Shown here one piece after another: positions 1-5,359 of a stretch of DNA of 7,773 nt (its first letter is position 1; every line of letters begins with the position of its first letter). The stretch is from the NCBI GenBank assembly GCA_902727945.1, contig CACVAV010000127.1, forward strand, positions 1-7,773. Direction: 5' to 3'. The notes under the pieces are model-generated. The model was given only the letters and a program-made list of their open reading frames with translations. It did no database searches and had not been told where the DNA came from. Made by a program: the position numbers and the translations under genes. The DNA comes from an uncultured Thiotrichaceae bacterium (GTDB taxonomy: Bacteria; Pseudomonadota; Gammaproteobacteria; Thiotrichales; Thiotrichaceae).

Positions 1-101
1 TTAAGGTAGTTTCCCCTGCCTGTCTTGGCCCGAGTACAGTGACAATCGGGTATTCTTTTAGCAGTGCATGTAGTTCATGCGGTGATGTGTCGTGGAATCA
101 T
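1..101 (-). pseudogene. AAA_14/DUF4143-type ATPase, broken N-terminal fragment running off the left edge
   Basis: On the minus strand an ATG at 101-99 begins MIPRHITA and then hits TGA at 77-75. The frame one base over (codons from 79 leftward) reads HELHALLKEYPIVTVLGPRQ, then AGETTL at the window edge. Known AAA_14 family ATPases start with MIPR or MIER, a short LL-rich helix and GPRQxGKTTL, so the two halves together look like one N-terminus split by a single extra base near 78-83. The second frame has no ATG, GTG or TTG between its upstream TGA (100-98) and the P-loop. The Walker A lysine is also replaced by Glu (GAA at 13-11), which should abolish ATP hydrolysis. I infer a decayed gene, often a horizontally acquired type. 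The rest lies outside the window, so a sequencing error or partial function cannot be excluded. No good ribosome binding site is visible. Confidence 0.6.
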
Positions 102-116
102 GCTGATTGTGTAGTT

Positions 117-151
117 CTTGCAAATCAGGAGTTCAACTCCCGATTTGCAAG
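117..151. terminator. Long hairpin, possible bidirectional terminator
   Basis: CTTGCAAATC at 117-126 pairs perfectly with GATTTGCAAG at 142-151. After one A/C mismatch, GGAG at 128-131 pairs with CTCC at 137-140 around a five-base loop. On the plus strand it is followed by GTTTTC (152-157), a short T-run; on the minus strand no T-run follows. It lies just beyond the stop of the minus-strand hydrolase, so it may end that transcript, although the T-run suits plus-strand transcription better. Confidence 0.5.
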
Positions 152-166
152 GTTTTCAGCTAGCCT

Positions 167-997
167 TTACGACTTATCGCCCAGCTGCTCTGCCAAAAAC
201 GCACTGGTACGTTCCCATGAAAGCGCAGCATTTTTCTCATCGTATCGAGAACCGGTAGGATTAGCGAATGCATGATCCGCATCATACCAATGCACCGTCA
301 GGTCATCTGATTTGCCCGCTGCTGCCATTTCTTTCTCGAAACCAGCCACCATTTCTTCATTGATGCTCTTGTCCAGCTTACCGAAGTGACCTAATACCGG
401 GCCATTCAGCTTCTTCAGTTCATCAGCCGGTGTAGTAACGCGGCCATAATAAATAACCGTCGCATCGACCGGTGTGGCTACCGAGGCATTCAACGACCAG
501 CCGCCACCAAAGCACCAGCCCATGGTGGCGACTTTGCCATTAGAGCGTTCGTGGTTTTTCAGGAAATCCACCCAGCCGGTCAGCGTATTGGTCGCCGCAT
601 CCTTATCGACTGCTTTCATTAAGCCCATTGCGCCTTCAGCGTCTGTGGCGACTTCACCACCGTATAAATCAACCGCCAGCGCGATATAGCCCATTTTGGC
701 CAACTCACTCGCTACGGTTTTAATGGAGTCATTCAGTCCCCACCATTCATGGATGAGGATCACCGCCGGTGCTTTCTCCGCTTCCGGCATGGCTAATGCC
801 GCCGTCACTTTTTTATCGCCGACTTCAAGACTAACATCGGTGAGTGTATCAGCCGCCGCGCTGGCCAGTTCCGGGTACGCGAGGACTGCGGCCAGCGGTA
901 GTGTCGCCAGGCCTTGTAAGAATAAGCGGCGTTGTTTAGGGTCGATCGTCAGGGCAGGCAGGTTACTTTGGGGGCCACAACCAGTAATATTACACAT
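167..997 (-). CDS. Dienelactone hydrolase family protein, Tat-exported
   Basis: An alpha/beta hydrolase of the dienelactone hydrolase (DLH) family, 276 residues from the start chosen here. The catalytic triad is visible: nucleophile Cys162 in GWCFGGGW, Asp209 in GKLDKS and His242 in DADHAF; HEWWGLN (83-89) carries the Glu typical of DLH. The N-terminus has a twin-arginine signal, QRRLFLQG (Arg23-Arg24), a hydrophobic stretch and an ASA cleavage site near 45-47, so the folded enzyme is probably exported to the periplasm by Tat. Two cysteines (2 and 7) precede the Tat motif and would be lost with the signal. An upstream ATG at 1012 is possible, but GGAG at 1010-1007 sits nine bases before the ATG at 997 and supports the shorter start. 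The family hydrolyses dienelactones or related esters; the true substrate here is unknown. The gene is monocistronic and divergent from the ABC ATPase gene. Confidence 0.9.
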   Translation of the reverse strand: MCNITGCGPQSNLPALTIDPKQRRLFLQGLATLPLAAVLAYPELASAAADTLTDVSLEVGDKKVTAALAMPEAEKAPAVILIHEWWGLNDSIKTVASELAKMGYIALAVDLYGGEVATDAEGAMGLMKAVDKDAATNTLTGWVDFLKNHERSNGKVATMGWCFGGGWSLNASVATPVDATVIYYGRVTTPADELKKLNGPVLGHFGKLDKSINEEMVAGFEKEMAAAGKSDDLTVHWYDADHAFANPTGSRYDEKNAALSWERTSAFLAEQLGDKS

Positions 998-1049
998 CGA
1001 ACATTTCTCCATTTTTTGTTTATGACATACAGTACTTTAGGCGAATATT

Positions 1050-1736
1050 TTGTTAACAGCTCATAACATCCATTATTTATATCCCGAAGCCGGGCGGGAA
1101 CACACCGTTTTACGCAATGTTAGTCTGCAATTGCAAGCGGGTGAACGGGTCGCACTCGTTGGCAGCAGCGGGTCAGGTAAGTCTACGCTACTTAACCTGC
1201 TAGGTGGAATTGATACACCTAAACAGGGAAATATCAGCATTGCCGGACGGGAGCTGTCGAAGCTACGTGAACCTGATCTGACTTTGTTCCGCCGCGAGCA
1301 TATCGGGTTTATCTACCAACAATTTAATCTGATTCCGACCTTGACGGTGGCGGAGAATATCTTGTTGCCGCTTGAGCTGTTGGGAGTTTCTCAGGCTGAG
1401 CAGCGGGAGCGCCTGAAACATTGGCTGGCTGTGGTTAAGTTACCGGCGCGGGCAGATGCGTTTCCTGATCAGTTATCCGGTGGTGAGCAGCAGCGGGTGG
1501 CGATTGCGCGTGCTTTGATTCATGAACCGGCTTTAGTGCTGGCTGATGAGCCGACGGGGAATCTGGATGCAACTACCGGTGCGGTGGTGTTGGATTTGTT
1601 GTTTGAACTGGCGCAGCAGACTAACCAGACTTTGCTGATTGTGACGCATAGTCAGGTGGTGGCGGAGAAGGCTGACCGGGTGTTGGTTCTGCGTGACGGG
1701 GAGTTAGTGACGGGCGATGGCGCTATTGCCTGGTAG
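1050..1736 (+). CDS. ABC transporter ATP-binding protein, LolD/MacB type
   Basis: A complete 228-residue ABC ATPase. In order: Walker A GSSGSGKST (38-46), Q-loop YQQFNLIPTLTVAENI (89-104), signature LSGGEQQ (142-148), Walker B LVLADEPTGNLD (162-173) and H-loop His200 in IVTHS. The YQQFNLIP and DEPTGNLD forms are typical of ATPases that partner FtsX/MacB-type permeases (LolD, MacB, FtsE relatives), which act on lipoproteins, cell-wall enzymes or efflux substrates rather than classical importers. The start must be TTG at 1050: an in-frame TAG at 1038 closes the frame upstream, AGG at 1039-1041 lies eight bases before the TTG, and the next residues match the usual family N-terminus. Such ATPases are normally followed immediately by their permease gene. 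None is present here, so the partner is elsewhere or lost. The substrate cannot be assigned. Confidence 0.9.
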   Translation: MLTAHNIHYLYPEAGREHTVLRNVSLQLQAGERVALVGSSGSGKSTLLNLLGGIDTPKQGNISIAGRELSKLREPDLTLFRREHIGFIYQQFNLIPTLTVAENILLPLELLGVSQAEQRERLKHWLAVVKLPARADAFPDQLSGGEQQRVAIARALIHEPALVLADEPTGNLDATTGAVVLDLLFELAQQTNQTLLIVTHSQVVAEKADRVLVLRDGELVTGDGAIAW

Positions 1737-1903
1737 GAGTGCTGCTTACACCCCTTATCTGTTGATGGTTTCCATTCGGCCCCTAAAAACAAGCATTGAT
1801 TTTGCTTATGCAGCATGATCCGGATTTAATTGATACGGAAGCTCGGTAACTGCATGAATTAGGGGTATGCATCCTTACGGCAGTTCAGGCTAATGGGTTT
1901 TCT

Positions 1904-1910
1904 GAGGTGA
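1904..1910 (+). promoter_or_regulatory. Ribosome binding site deciding the deacetylase start
   Basis: GAGGTGA lies seven bases before the ATG at 1918 but only one base before an in-frame GTG at 1912. The spacing favours ATG 1918, and the signal peptide from that start (MNLSRK followed by a hydrophobic core) is canonical. Confidence 0.7.
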
Positions 1911-1917
1911 AGTGGGT

Positions 1918-2865
1918 ATGAATTTGTCACGTAAGTTGTTCTTTAGCGGGTTCCTATTACTTGTCGCGCTGGCTTCGCACTCGCCATTACAAGCGGCTGG
2001 CGATAAAGATGTTGCCGGTGTCGTTCTGAGTTTTGACGATACCTATGTTAAGCAGTGGTATGATTACTTTGGACAACGCACTGATAATGATGAAGTGAAA
2101 GCCACCTTCTTTGTCAGTTATTGGCATACTTTATCTGATGCCGAAATAGATAAGCTACGTTTACTTCGGGCTAAAGGCCACGAAATTGGCAATCATACTT
2201 ACAGCCATAAAGGCGTAGCAGGTGACTATAACTTTGATCCGAGCCGCGTGCAGGAATATCTGGGCGATCAAATCATACCTTCTTTATTAAATATGCGTGC
2301 TGACGGGTTTTCTCCTGTCAGTTTTTCATACCCGTCGGGTGAGCGAAACGAAGTTTATGATGCTGCAGTTCGTCAGTATTTCCCCTACCTGCGCACCACT
2401 TTTACGGATGTCAGTCGTGAAATGTTCCAAACAGGTGAGATATTTCATGGGCCGAATGATCAGTATGAAGTATTAGCCGGTGATGGTATTGATAATAGCT
2501 ACAACAATCCGGTCGCTGAGATTGAAGCAGCATTGCTGCGCGCGAAGACCAATAATGAGATCGTTACCGTTTATGCTCACCGGATTCTGGCAGATGGTTC
2601 TCCTGATGCTGACCATCCTTATGGTATCAGGGGCAGTAAACTGGATCGTTTGATTGTGGCAGCTAAAGAAATGGGGTTGAAGTTTTACACTTTTGAAGAA
2701 GCCTGGAAAATCGGTAATCAAAATGGTCCGGTCAGTAATACCAATATAACTGTGAGTAGTTCAGGCGGCAGTGGTTCGGTTAATGCCTATATTATTTTTC
2801 TGTTGTCATTAGTGTCGCTACTGAAACTAGCTCCGGGAATTGCTAAGCGATTGTTTAGGCATTGA
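1918..2865 (+). CDS. Secreted polysaccharide deacetylase (NodB/CE4-type) with C-terminal sorting-like tail
   Basis: 315 residues. A signal peptide (1-26, cleavage near LQA-A) is followed by a NodB-type domain. Motif 1 is LSFDDT (37-42; Asp40 as probable base, Asp41 as metal ligand). Motif 2 is HTYSH (93-97; His93 and His97 as metal ligands). Motif 3 is the variant SYPSGERN (137-144), and a late His221 sits in VYAHRI. The D-H-H metal set is intact, so an active metal-dependent deacetylase acting on an N- or O-acetylated glycan is likely. The C-terminus is unusual: SSSGGSGS (280-287), a hydrophobic segment about 289-306, then KRLFRH at the end. This resembles a GlyGly-CTERM signal, which rhombosortase processes in some gammaproteobacteria; otherwise it is a simple membrane anchor. 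Substrate unknown. The gene is monocistronic and ends at a shared hairpin. Confidence 0.88.
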   Translation: MNLSRKLFFSGFLLLVALASHSPLQAAGDKDVAGVVLSFDDTYVKQWYDYFGQRTDNDEVKATFFVSYWHTLSDAEIDKLRLLRAKGHEIGNHTYSHKGVAGDYNFDPSRVQEYLGDQIIPSLLNMRADGFSPVSFSYPSGERNEVYDAAVRQYFPYLRTTFTDVSREMFQTGEIFHGPNDQYEVLAGDGIDNSYNNPVAEIEAALLRAKTNNEIVTVYAHRILADGSPDADHPYGIRGSKLDRLIVAAKEMGLKFYTFEEAWKIGNQNGPVSNTNITVSSSGGSGSVNAYIIFLLSLVSLLKLAPGIAKRLFRH

Positions 2866-2883
2866 GTCCTATATGAAAGCCAG

Positions 2884-2911
2884 GAAGCCACTGTGGGATC
2901 ACAGTGGCTTC
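2884..2911. terminator. Bidirectional hairpin terminator between deacetylase and cytochrome genes
   Basis: A perfect 12-bp stem, GAAGCCACTGTG (2884-2895) with CACAGTGGCTTC (2900-2911), closes a four-base loop GGAT. It lies between two convergent stop codons (2865 and 2922). T-runs on either side are weak (CTTTCAT on the minus strand), but the position and stem strength support a shared terminator. Confidence 0.8.
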
Positions 2912-2921
2912 ACTTCAGATA

Positions 2922-3554
2922 TTATTCAATTGTGCTGATCATGTATTCAACGACGCTTTTAAAATCAGCCTCGGAATAATCAGCGCTACCAGCTCTTATA
3001 TACATGTGACTTTTACCTTCGACCACGCTTTTTGTCAGGCCATCAAGGCCGAGAGCGATACGATCATCCCATGCTGAGGGCACGCCAATCATAGGTGCAC
3101 CCGCTTCACCGGTATTGTGACAAGTGAAGCAAATCATATCGTATACTTTATAACCATTATTCAGGCGCAGGTGGCGGGCTTTATCGGCCTCGCTGGCACT
3201 ATTGACACTGGCACGATTACTATCATCAGTAGCTGAATTCATCATATAAGCAACAATGTTACGGATCATCGCTTCAGATTCCAGTGCACTACCGCCCTTT
3301 GAATACATGTGGTTAGGGCCGTTGATAACAGCTTGATAAAGTGTATCTTCACCAAAGGTCAATAATTCAGCCCAATCATCTTTTACACCCAATTTTGGCG
3401 CACCGTTAATGCCACTGGCGTGACATGCGATACATAACTGGTTGTACATCGTTTGGCCTGCTTTCAGGTCTGTGGCTGGCTGTTCTGCCGCCGATAGCGG
3501 ATTCATGAACAGATTGAGACACATGGATAAAATCAATAATTTAGTGTACTTCAT
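2922..3554 (-). CDS. Diheme cytochrome c, tandem cytochrome c5-type domains
   Basis: 210 residues with a signal peptide (1-23, ending LSAA) for export to the periplasm. Two c-type heme sites are present, CIACH (41-45) and CFTCH (142-146). Each is followed by a similar block: GAPKLGVKDDW and later HMYSKGGSA around Met83; GAPMIGVPSAW and later HMYIRAGSA around Met184. The parallel layout shows a duplicated cytochrome c5-like fold with His/Met-ligated hemes, the Met ligands probably being Met83 and Met184. A linker rich in Ser, Asn and Ala (about 107-128) joins the halves. The role is soluble electron transfer to or from a periplasmic partner; which oxidase or dehydrogenase it serves is not shown. 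A strong ribosome site CGGAGGAG (3568-3561) fixes the start. Monocistronic, with a promoter about 80 bases upstream. Confidence 0.93.
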   Translation of the reverse strand: MKYTKLLILSMCLNLFMNPLSAAEQPATDLKAGQTMYNQLCIACHASGINGAPKLGVKDDWAELLTFGEDTLYQAVINGPNHMYSKGGSALESEAMIRNIVAYMMNSATDDSNRASVNSASEADKARHLRLNNGYKVYDMICFTCHNTGEAGAPMIGVPSAWDDRIALGLDGLTKSVVEGKSHMYIRAGSADYSEADFKSVVEYMISTIE

Positions 3555-3641
3555 TTTTTACTCCTCCGGTGCGTCTTCATCACCGGATTGAATAACCAGA
3601 ACATCACACTTTCTCCTTGTTTATTAGAACCTTCACTCAAA

Positions 3642-3650
3642 AGTATAGCA
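3642..3650 (-). promoter_or_regulatory. Extended -10 promoter for the diheme cytochrome gene
   Basis: The minus strand reads TGCTATACT (3650 to 3642), a TGn extended -10 with TATACT (five of six to TATAAT). No good -35 is found at 16-18 bp, as is tolerated for extended -10 or activator-dependent promoters. The predicted start at about 3635 gives an untranslated leader of about 80 bases. Confidence 0.45.
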
Positions 3651-3669
3651 GTGAGTTTGATTACTTCAC

Positions 3670-3683
3670 TTGACTAAGCTCAT
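3670..3683. promoter_or_regulatory. FNR/CRP-like dyad upstream of the cytochrome promoter
   Basis: TTGAC-TAAG-CTCAT matches 7 of 10 defined positions of the FNR box TTGAT-N4-ATCAA. It is weaker against the CRP box (6 of 10). Its centre, 3676.5, lies exactly 41.5 bases upstream of the start predicted from the extended -10, the standard class II activator position. Confidence 0.35.
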
Positions 3684-3903
3684 GTTTCAACTAGAAATTT
3701 TTTATTAAGTCAGTCGTACTGAAACGCTTGTTTTCTCAGTCACATACAAATTTGAGTGTAGTACGCAAGGTTGTGCAACAGCGCTGCCCCGGTGGTGTTT
3801 GGATGCTTTATTTGATTGATTTTTATTCATTTTGCGTTCAGGGCGACTTGGTAAGATCCTGACCTATCAATAAGTTACAATAGAAATCAAACAAACTTGA
3901 TAA

Positions 3904-3971
3904 GGTACGTACCATCTGACCGGTTGGTACGTTTGTTTGGAGGAGGTCAACGTACCGCCTACTGGGCGGTA
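3904..3971 (+). promoter_or_regulatory. Leader with three overlapping, mutually exclusive hairpins
   Basis: Hairpin 1 pairs ACGTACC (3907-3913) with GGTACGT (3926-3932). Hairpin 2 pairs GGTACGTT (3926-3933) with AACGTACC (3949-3956) and holds GGAGGAGG in its 15-base loop. Hairpin 3 pairs TACCGCC (3953-3959) with GGCGGTA (3965-3971). Hairpin 2 shares bases with both others, so the choices are 1 plus 3, or 2 alone. No T-run follows hairpin 3, so it is not a plain terminator. The GGAGGAGG has no start codon at a usable distance, while the real ribosome site (GGAG, 3981-3984) follows. I infer post-transcriptional control, by a riboswitch-like, CsrA-type or standby mechanism. It could instead be DNA operators. 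Confidence 0.45.
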
Positions 3972-3992
3972 TTGTTCCAGGGAGAATAAATT

Positions 3993-4274
3993 ATGACAAT
4001 TGCTCAGATTGGATCTGCTAAATTGTGCACGTTTGCACACGATTTAGTCGATGTTGTTCAGCGCTATCAGCATAAACAGCACGGCCATACCACCTTACAG
4101 ATGCATAATACCCGCATGGGTGAGTGGGATGAAATTTGTGTGATGGCAGTAGACGCTGACACCAGTACAGAAAAACTGGTTGTTAAAATCAGCTTGGCCC
4201 GGTTGACACAAGTAGAGCGGGCGCAGTTAAAGCTGCAGGTCGGTTTATATAATAAAACGTTGCTCAGCTCATAG
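3993..4274 (+). CDS. Hypothetical protein, 93 residues, unrecognised family
   Basis: I do not recognise this protein. It has no signal peptide and no membrane segment, so it is probably cytoplasmic. A His-rich stretch (His27, His30, His32, His38) is followed by a mixed strand-like region with Trp45 and Cys49. The C-terminal third (about 62-88) looks helical and charged (LVVKISLARLTQ, then ERAQLKL). Two cysteines, at 12 and 49. The reading frame is real by several marks: ATG with GGAG eight bases upstream (3981-3984), a clean stop, a terminator-like hairpin after it and a structured leader before it. Metal binding through the histidines is only a possibility. It stands alone, convergent with the EamA transporter gene. 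Confidence 0.7.
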   Translation: MTIAQIGSAKLCTFAHDLVDVVQRYQHKQHGHTTLQMHNTRMGEWDEICVMAVDADTSTEKLVVKISLARLTQVERAQLKLQVGLYNKTLLSS

Positions 4275-4336
4275 GTTTTCAATCACAAAAATAACTCACT
4301 GCTTATCCATTGAGGAATTAAGCACGCCGCTTAAAT

Positions 4337-4365
4337 TAGAACACTGTTAACTGTGCAGTGTTCTA
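4337..4365. terminator. Bidirectional hairpin terminator between convergent genes
   Basis: A 10-bp stem, TAGAACACTG (4337-4346) with CAGTGTTCTA (4356-4365), closes a nine-base loop. It sits between the stop of the 93-residue gene (4274) and the stop of the transporter gene (4371). T-runs are poor on both sides; placement is the main support. Confidence 0.65.
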
Positions 4366-4370
4366 TACCC

Positions 4371-5210
4371 TCAGCTTTGTTTGCTCCGGATTACTAATGC
4401 AATGCCGCCAAGAATAGCCAGAGATGCTAATACAAAACGCATCGTGACAGGCTCTCCCAGCAGAATAATGCCCCCCAGCGCTGCGATAACAGGAACACTC
4501 AACTGAACAGTGGCGGCGTTCGCGGCCTTCAGTTCAGGTAACACAAAATACCAAAGTGCGTACCCCATTCCGGAAGCTACTGCACCAGAAGCAATAGCGT
4601 AGCCGACACCCGCGATGTCCAGATTAGTATTTGAGATGAGCGCCGCACTCAGTATCACTGTGAACAGGGTAGCGCGTAGGAAATTCCCGGCAGTTACCCG
4701 TGTCGGGTCGCCACCACTTTTGCCACGCAGTGAATACACCCCCCACGCAATGCCTGCGGTCAACATCAACACCGAACCCATCAGTGGCGGGGCAGACAGT
4801 CCGGGGAGCAATAGTCCAACCAGTCCTGCCAATGACAGTACCAGACCAACCAGTTGTTGTTTATTAAACCGTTCGCCACTGAGTAAACCGTAGCCAATCA
4901 TCGTTGCCTGAACAGCGCCAAACAGCAGCAAAGCACCCGTCGCCGCTGTCAGGCTGATGTAGGCAAATGAGAAACCCGCCGCATACGCAAACAAAGCAAA
5001 AGCGGAAATCCAATTGCCCTTTCCTGTACTACCCCGGCGAAAAAAGCTCACGATTAGCCATAACACAATTGCGCCGGAAATGAGCCGTATTGAGGTGAAG
5101 CTGGCTGCATCAATAGGGGTGTGTTTTAACGCAATGCGGCATAACACTGAATTGCCAGCGAATGCGAGCATGGTGATCACTGTTAATAAAAATATTCTGG
5201 TGGCTGACAT
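4371..5210 (-). CDS. EamA/DMT-superfamily transporter
   Basis: 279 residues, almost entirely hydrophobic, in the usual size range for the drug/metabolite transporter superfamily. It shows the expected two-fold layout of two EamA repeats, about ten membrane segments. The first helix carries FAGNSVLCRIALK (18-30), the common DMT opening, and the end of helix 2 reads SFTSIRLISGAIVLW. The second repeat begins near LMLTAGIAWGVYSLRG, with a late LGGIILLGEPVTMRF motif typical of these proteins, and ends in a short basic tail (IRSKQS). Members of this family are inner-membrane exporters or importers of amino acids, metabolites or drugs; the substrate cannot be told from sequence. The start ATG at 5210 has an AAGGT ribosome site (5221-5217). 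The gene is single, divergent from the PDC-sensor gene, and ends at the hairpin 4337-4365. Confidence 0.9.
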   Translation of the reverse strand: MSATRIFLLTVITMLAFAGNSVLCRIALKHTPIDAASFTSIRLISGAIVLWLIVSFFRRGSTGKGNWISAFALFAYAAGFSFAYISLTAATGALLLFGAVQATMIGYGLLSGERFNKQQLVGLVLSLAGLVGLLLPGLSAPPLMGSVLMLTAGIAWGVYSLRGKSGGDPTRVTAGNFLRATLFTVILSAALISNTNLDIAGVGYAIASGAVASGMGYALWYFVLPELKAANAATVQLSVPVIAALGGIILLGEPVTMRFVLASLAILGGIALVIRSKQS

Positions 5211-5274
5211 TTAACTACCTTGTCGTTTTCGGGGTGGCTGGCGTTATGGCAGGCTTAATCTGTCTGCCTACCAC

Positions 5275-5303
5275 ATAATAGGTATACCATCTGTGCTTCA
5301 GAA
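5275..5303 (-). promoter_or_regulatory. Candidate promoter for the transporter gene
   Basis: On the minus strand TTCTGA (5303-5298) and TATTAT (5280-5275) are 17 bases apart. The -35 is weak (three of six) and overlaps the -35 of the divergent promoter. The spacer contains the palindrome GGTATACC (5281-5288). Confidence 0.3.
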
Positions 5304-5324
5304 CAGGAATCATTAAGCTATAAA
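5297..5324 (+). promoter_or_regulatory. Candidate sigma70 promoter for the PDC-sensor gene
   Basis: TTCAGA (5297-5302, four of six to TTGACA) and TATAAA (5319-5324, five of six) are 16 bases apart. The predicted start is about 30 bases upstream of the ATG at 5360. Confidence 0.45.
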
Positions 5325-5359
5325 ATTAACATACCTTCTGAATCTGAGCGGATGCGCAC

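Larger units (their letters stand above)
3555..3992. other. 438-bp gap between divergent cytochrome and 93-residue genes
   Basis: No credible gene in either strand. It holds the cytochrome ribosome site and promoter on the left, an otherwise featureless AT-leaning middle (about 3690-3860), a candidate plus-strand -10 TACAAT (3876-3881, weak -35), and a structured leader (3904-3971) before the 93-residue gene. A 43-codon open stretch across 3855-3989 lacks an ATG and is not convincing. Confidence 0.6.

Noticed and set aside
39..275. Plus-strand open frame of 78 codons at the left edge
   Set aside because: It overlaps both the ATPase remnant and the end of the hydrolase gene on the other strand, has no ribosome site and resembles no protein.
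474..1025. Two plus-strand frames inside the hydrolase gene
   Set aside because: They are shadows of a gene whose catalytic triad and Tat signal are clear on the minus strand.
1808..1917. Peptide-like reading from ATG 1808, interrupted by TAA and continuing to TGA overlapping 1918
   Set aside because: It looks somewhat protein-like (ELGVCILTAVQANGF) but matches no family I recognise and has a stop in the middle.
3566..3586. Small inverted repeat CCGGTG/CACCGG beside the cytochrome ribosome site
   Set aside because: Six base pairs with a nine-base loop are too short to claim as a regulatory hairpin, though it touches the end of the ribosome site.
4067..4282. Minus-strand 71-codon frame over the 93-residue gene
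   Set aside because: The plus-strand gene has the ribosome site, leader and terminator; the reverse frame has none and is Cys-rich in a way typical of shadow frames.
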